From positions 1-8,792 of the forward strand of contig DUQT01000140.1 of NCBI GenBank assembly GCA_012837655.1: a DNA stretch of 8,792 bases. The letters run 5' to 3'. Each line of letters opens with the position of its first letter. Positions within the stretch are counted from its first letter, which is position 1. Shown here one piece after another: positions 6,781 through 8,792 of the stretch. The notes below the pieces were generated by a model that worked only from the letters and a program-made list of their open reading frames with translations, ran no database searches and had not been told where the DNA came from. The translations under genes were made by a program, and so were the position numbers. The stretch is from Actinomyces sp. (lineage in GTDB: Bacteria > Actinomycetota > Actinomycetes > Actinomycetales > Actinomycetaceae).

Positions 6781-6806
6781 AATAGCGAACAACTGTGTTA
6801 GCTATT
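6781..6806. promoter_or_regulatory. Candidate TetR operator (imperfect inverted repeat)
   Basis: The arms AATAGCGAACA (6781-6791) and TGTTAGCTATT (6796-6806) are inverted repeats matching at 10 of 11 positions around a 4-bp centre. The dyad ends 12 bp before the tetR ribosome-binding site AAGGAG (6819-6824). TetR-family dimers commonly bind such palindromes beside their own gene, so autoregulation is the simplest reading. Short outer flanks TGCAA (6777-6781) and TTGCA (6811-6815) add weaker symmetry. Binding itself is inferred. Confidence 0.6.
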
Positions 6807-6832
6807 GGTGTTGCATTTAAGGAGTTTTGGGA

Positions 6833-7450
6833 TTGTTGACGGTTCAAGATGACTCAAATCGGGGACCTAGGGGAGCTCGTGGCGAGGTCCGCGACCGCCT
6901 CTTAGAATCAGCAAAATCCCTTTTTTCCACCCAGGACTTCCAGGCAACGACAGTCCGCGAAATTGCTCAGCATGCCGACTGCGATCCCGGCCTAATCTCG
7001 TATTATTTCGGCTCAAAAATAGGCCTGTTCCGCGAAGCAATGTCGCTTCCCGCCGACCCGATAAAGGTAATTTTTGACGCATTCGAGGGCGGTCCTGGCG
7101 CCGGCGAAAGAATAATGCTTGCCGTAATGAATCTGTGGGAAAGCTCAGAAGCGACCTCAAACTTTCGCATGTTCATTTCAACGACGGTAGCTAGTCAGGC
7201 AACGTTTGAGGTTTTCGTTGCGTGGTTGAACGAAGCGCTACTCACCCCGCTATCTAAACGAGTTGAAGGCCCGGACGCACTGTTGCGCACGCAATTGGCG
7301 TTCTCCCAGGTGATGGGCACGGTGGTCACCCGATACGTGTACGGCTCGGACCCAATGGCCAGCGAACCTAAGGAAAAGATCGCCCAGGTCGTCGGCAAGC
7401 ACATCGACGCCCTCCTGGGCACTACGCCGCGCGGTCCCGAAGACCGCTAG
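6833..7450 (+). CDS. TetR/AcrR-family transcriptional regulator
   Basis: The product has 205 residues. After a short Arg/Gly-containing N-terminus (to about 18), a typical TetR DNA-binding domain spans about 19-70: helix 1 RDRLLESAKSLF, then the helix-turn-helix TTVREIAQHADCDPGLISYYFGSK (39-62) with the family-typical YYFGSK. The rest is an all-helical ligand-binding and dimerisation domain. It ends in a stretch (about 160-200, with TQLAFSQVMGTVVTRYVY) resembling the C-terminal domain common in actinobacterial TetR proteins. Three TTG codons (6827, 6833, 6836) compete as starts. AAGGAG at 6819-6824 is 8 nt from the TTG at 6833 but only 2 nt from that at 6827, so I chose 6833. The divergent position suggests it represses the giant activase gene and itself; its ligand is unknown. 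Its TAG stop shares CTAG with the ung stop. Confidence 0.88.
   Translation: MLTVQDDSNRGPRGARGEVRDRLLESAKSLFSTQDFQATTVREIAQHADCDPGLISYYFGSKIGLFREAMSLPADPIKVIFDAFEGGPGAGERIMLAVMNLWESSEATSNFRMFISTTVASQATFEVFVAWLNEALLTPLSKRVEGPDALLRTQLAFSQVMGTVVTRYVYGSDPMASEPKEKIAQVVGKHIDALLGTTPRGPEDR
7431..7447. repeat. GC-rich hairpin at the tetR/ung convergent junction
   Basis: GCGGTC (7431-7436) and GACCGC (7442-7447) form a perfect 6-bp stem with a 5-nt loop. Read on the minus strand the loop is TTCGG, close to a stable UUCG-type loop, and the hairpin begins at the last base of the ung stop codon. No T-run follows on either strand. It may be a weak, U-tract-free terminator for ung, or simply coding sequence of the tetR tail. 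Confidence 0.35.
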
Positions 7451-8136
7451 GACCTAGTCAGATCCCAGTTCACAGGTTGCACGCCCTGCTGTGCGAGCGC
7501 CTGATTCGCCCTCGAAAATGGACGCGACCCAAAAAACCCGCGACGCGCGGAAAGTGGCGACGGGTGCGGCGATTCGATCGTGGGCGTGTTGCCAAGAAGC
7601 GGTTTCAAAGTCTGCGCGTCACGCCCCCAAAGAATGGCGACAAGTGGTTGGTTTCGATTTACGAGGGCGGAAATGGCGGTCTCGGTGACTTTTTCCCACC
7701 CGCGGCCACGGTGTGAACCCGGACTGCCCGGACGGACAGTTAGGACGCGATTCAGTAGGCACACGCCCTCCTTCGCCCACGGAGTGAGGTCGCCGGTTTG
7801 CGGAATAGGAACACCCAGATCCTGGTGAAGTTCCTGAAAGATATTCACAAGCGAGCGGGGCGGGCGAACTCCGGGGCGAACCGAAAATGAAAGGCCCATC
7901 GCGTGACCGGGCGTGGGGTAGGGGTCCTGCCCGATAATCAAGACCTTCACGTCATCAAACGGATACGTAAAAGCGCGCAGCACGTCAGTCCCAGCCGGAA
8001 GATAACCATTTCCAAGCTTGTTTTCTTCACGAAGCATATCTCCGAGCTCGTGAATCGTGTCCTCTACGGAGGCAAGCGCTTGGGCCCATCCGGGGTCGAT
8101 CACATCTGAAAGGGGAAGTTTGTTTGATGAAGTCAC
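7447..8136 (-). CDS. ung: Uracil-DNA glycosylase, family 1
   Basis: The 229-residue product is a full-length family 1 UDG, which removes uracil from DNA to begin base-excision repair. Visible signatures are the water-activating motif GQDPYPTPGHAMGLSFSV (69-86) with catalytic D71 and uracil-stacking F84, LLNRVLTV (127-134) with the uracil-recognising N129, and the DNA-intercalation motif HPSPLSARRGFFGSRPFSRAN (from 191) with catalytic H191. The GQDPYPTPGH variant, in place of the GQDPYHGPGQ of E. coli, is typical of actinobacterial Ung. The start is GTG at 8134-8136, with AAGG about 7 nt upstream on the minus strand and no upstream alternative favoured by homology. No clear promoter or LexA-type box was seen in the 134 bp before it. 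It is divergent from the LytR_C gene and convergent with tetR. Confidence 0.96.
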   Translation of the reverse strand: MTSSNKLPLSDVIDPGWAQALASVEDTIHELGDMLREENKLGNGYLPAGTDVLRAFTYPFDDVKVLIIGQDPYPTPGHAMGLSFSVRPGVRPPRSLVNIFQELHQDLGVPIPQTGDLTPWAKEGVCLLNRVLTVRPGSPGSHRGRGWEKVTETAISALVNRNQPLVAILWGRDAQTLKPLLGNTPTIESPHPSPLSARRGFFGSRPFSRANQALAQQGVQPVNWDLTRS

Positions 8137-8258
8137 GCCTTTACCTTACGTATTTCTAGGTTCAATGTTGGCTTTTAGAGGTCGGAGTTAACGAAAAAAC
8201 TCATTTGCGACCGCGCGCGGGCCGGCGTGGTGCCTGTAAAGCAAGTAATGGGAACCGG

Positions 8259-8264
8259 TAATCT
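8259..8264 (+). promoter_or_regulatory. -10 box placing transcription start at the GTG of the LytR_C gene (leaderless)
   Basis: TAATCT matches the -10 consensus at four of six positions and ends 6 nt before the GTG at 8271, so the transcript would start at or beside the initiation codon. No Shine-Dalgarno lies in the proper window; the nearest purine run, GGGAA (8250-8254), is too far upstream. The -35 (TGTAAA, 8235-8240) is weak. Leaderless GTG mRNAs are common in actinobacteria. Confidence 0.5.
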
Positions 8265-8270
8265 AGCAAT

Positions 8271-8792
8271 GTGAGCTCTCATCAGTATCCTGAAGACGAA
8301 TTTGACCAGGCGGGTAAAGACAGCCCTGTGGGCGTGCATAGGCAAAAGCCGTCCCAGTGGAAGATGGTCCTGCCCTTCATCCTGGTGCTAATTATCGTGC
8401 CCATCCTGGCATGGTTGGGTGTATCTCTGATTGCTGGCAATTCCAACAACTCTGATAATACCGGCACAACAGAAACTACCGTTACTTCCGCCACCGAACC
8501 CAGCGAAGAAGCCACTGAACCGGCCACTGAAGCTGAAGAACCAACGGAGCAGGAAACCGAAACAGAAGCCAGCGAGTCTGAGGGGACGCCAGGAGCGCCC
8601 TCGACGGAATCGGCAATTGAAGTTCTAAACGGAACGGATGTTAACGGTCTGGCTGCTGGCGTTGTCGGAACGCTGCAGGGCGAAGGCTACCAGTACGTGT
8701 CGGCCGCCAACGCGTCCGGATGGGTCACTGAGGCTACGACTATCTACTACGCGCCCGGCAATCTGGAGGGTGCGCAGTACCTGGGGCAGCTA
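8271..8792 (+). CDS. LytR_C-domain envelope protein, cut by the right edge
   Basis: From GTG 8271, 174 residues are visible with no stop before the window ends. A cytoplasmic N-terminus (1-32) leads into one membrane helix (about 33-55, MVLPFILVLIIVPILAWLGV). A low-complexity linker rich in Thr, Glu, Ser, Ala and Pro (about 60-113) follows, then the start of a LytR_C-type domain (IEVLNGTDVNGLAAGVVGTL, about 116-135, continuing with GYQYVSAANAS). This domain occurs at the C-terminus of LytR-CpsA-Psr wall-glycopolymer ligases and alone in small membrane-anchored actinobacterial proteins. No LytR-CpsA-Psr catalytic domain lies between helix and LytR_C, so this is the stand-alone type. Its biochemical role is not established; an envelope role is inferred. 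The ATG at 8269 is immediately followed by TGA and cannot be the start. Confidence 0.83.
   Translation, partial: MSSHQYPEDEFDQAGKDSPVGVHRQKPSQWKMVLPFILVLIIVPILAWLGVSLIAGNSNNSDNTGTTETTVTSATEPSEEATEPATEAEEPTEQETETEASESEGTPGAPSTESAIEVLNGTDVNGLAAGVVGTLQGEGYQYVSAANASGWVTEATTIYYAPGNLEGAQYLGQL

Larger units (their letters stand above)
6593..6832. promoter_or_regulatory. Divergent intergenic control region between the giant activase gene and tetR
   Basis: These 240 bp should hold the promoters of both divergent genes. On the plus strand TAAGAT (6711-6716) is a four-of-six -10 candidate for tetR, but its -35 is poor. TTGAAA occurs at 6678-6683 and 6762-6767 without a well-spaced -10. On the minus strand no convincing -35/-10 pair was found; the AT-rich stretch around 6628-6645 is the best location. 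The region also holds a strong inverted repeat and several TAGCG motifs, listed separately. Confidence 0.5.

Noticed and set aside
8248..8274. Eight-codon mini-ORF (ATG at 8248 to TGA at 8274) overlapping the LytR_C start
   Set aside because: It has no clear ribosome-binding site and contains the -10 box, so it would not be on the predicted transcript.
1..8792. Search for mobile elements, CRISPR arrays, toxin-antitoxin or defence modules
   Set aside because: No transposase, integrase, terminal inverted repeats, regularly spaced repeats or phage genes were seen. The tRNA-Thr 3' end is not repeated downstream in this window, so no att site is supported.

Overview
This window reads as an ordinary chromosomal stretch from a moderately GC-rich (mid-50s % by eye) actinobacterium, probably an anaerobic or facultative member of the Actinomycetaceae or a close relative. 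The taxonomy is an inference from four things. The uracil-DNA glycosylase has the actinobacterial-type GQDPYPTPGH motif. A LytR_C-domain envelope protein has a GTG start and no Shine-Dalgarno. There is a membrane-anchored DsbA-like oxidoreductase. A very large acyl-CoA dehydratase activase, a type typical of anaerobes, dominates the window.

Layout, left to right. Positions 1-630 (+) encode a multi-spanning membrane protein of unknown function that may be cut by the left edge. Positions 738-1544 (+) encode a membrane-anchored DsbA/thioredoxin-fold protein with a CHAC active site; a plausible promoter and a 13-bp direct repeat lie just upstream. A tRNA-Thr(TGT) gene at 1639-1711 has its own candidate promoter. 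A 67-residue two-helix membrane protein (1842-2045, +) follows a 130-nt spacer with a perfect 8-bp dyad. The minus strand then carries one 1510-residue protein (2060-6592): two fused Fe-S ASKHA ATPase (BcrAD/BadFG/HgdC-like) domains, a four-cysteine segment, a DUF2229-type domain and a C-terminal dehydratase-like half. A TetR-family regulator (6833-7450, +) is transcribed divergently from it across 240 bp that contain a strong inverted repeat and repeated TAGCG motifs. The tetR gene ends tail-to-tail with ung (7447-8136, -), and the two stop codons share one CTAG. The right edge cuts a LytR_C-domain protein (8271 onward, +) that looks leaderless.

How the genes fit together. The only likely functional unit is the divergent pair: a TetR repressor probably controlling itself and the giant activase-like protein through the shared intergenic region. 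The other genes look like independent housekeeping or envelope genes. DsbA acts on exported proteins, ung on base-excision repair, and LytR_C at the cell envelope. I see no phage, transposon, CRISPR array, toxin-antitoxin or defence module. The most interesting item is the giant tandem-activase protein, whose substrate cannot be deduced here because no dehydratase subunits, CoA-transferase or transporter genes flank it.
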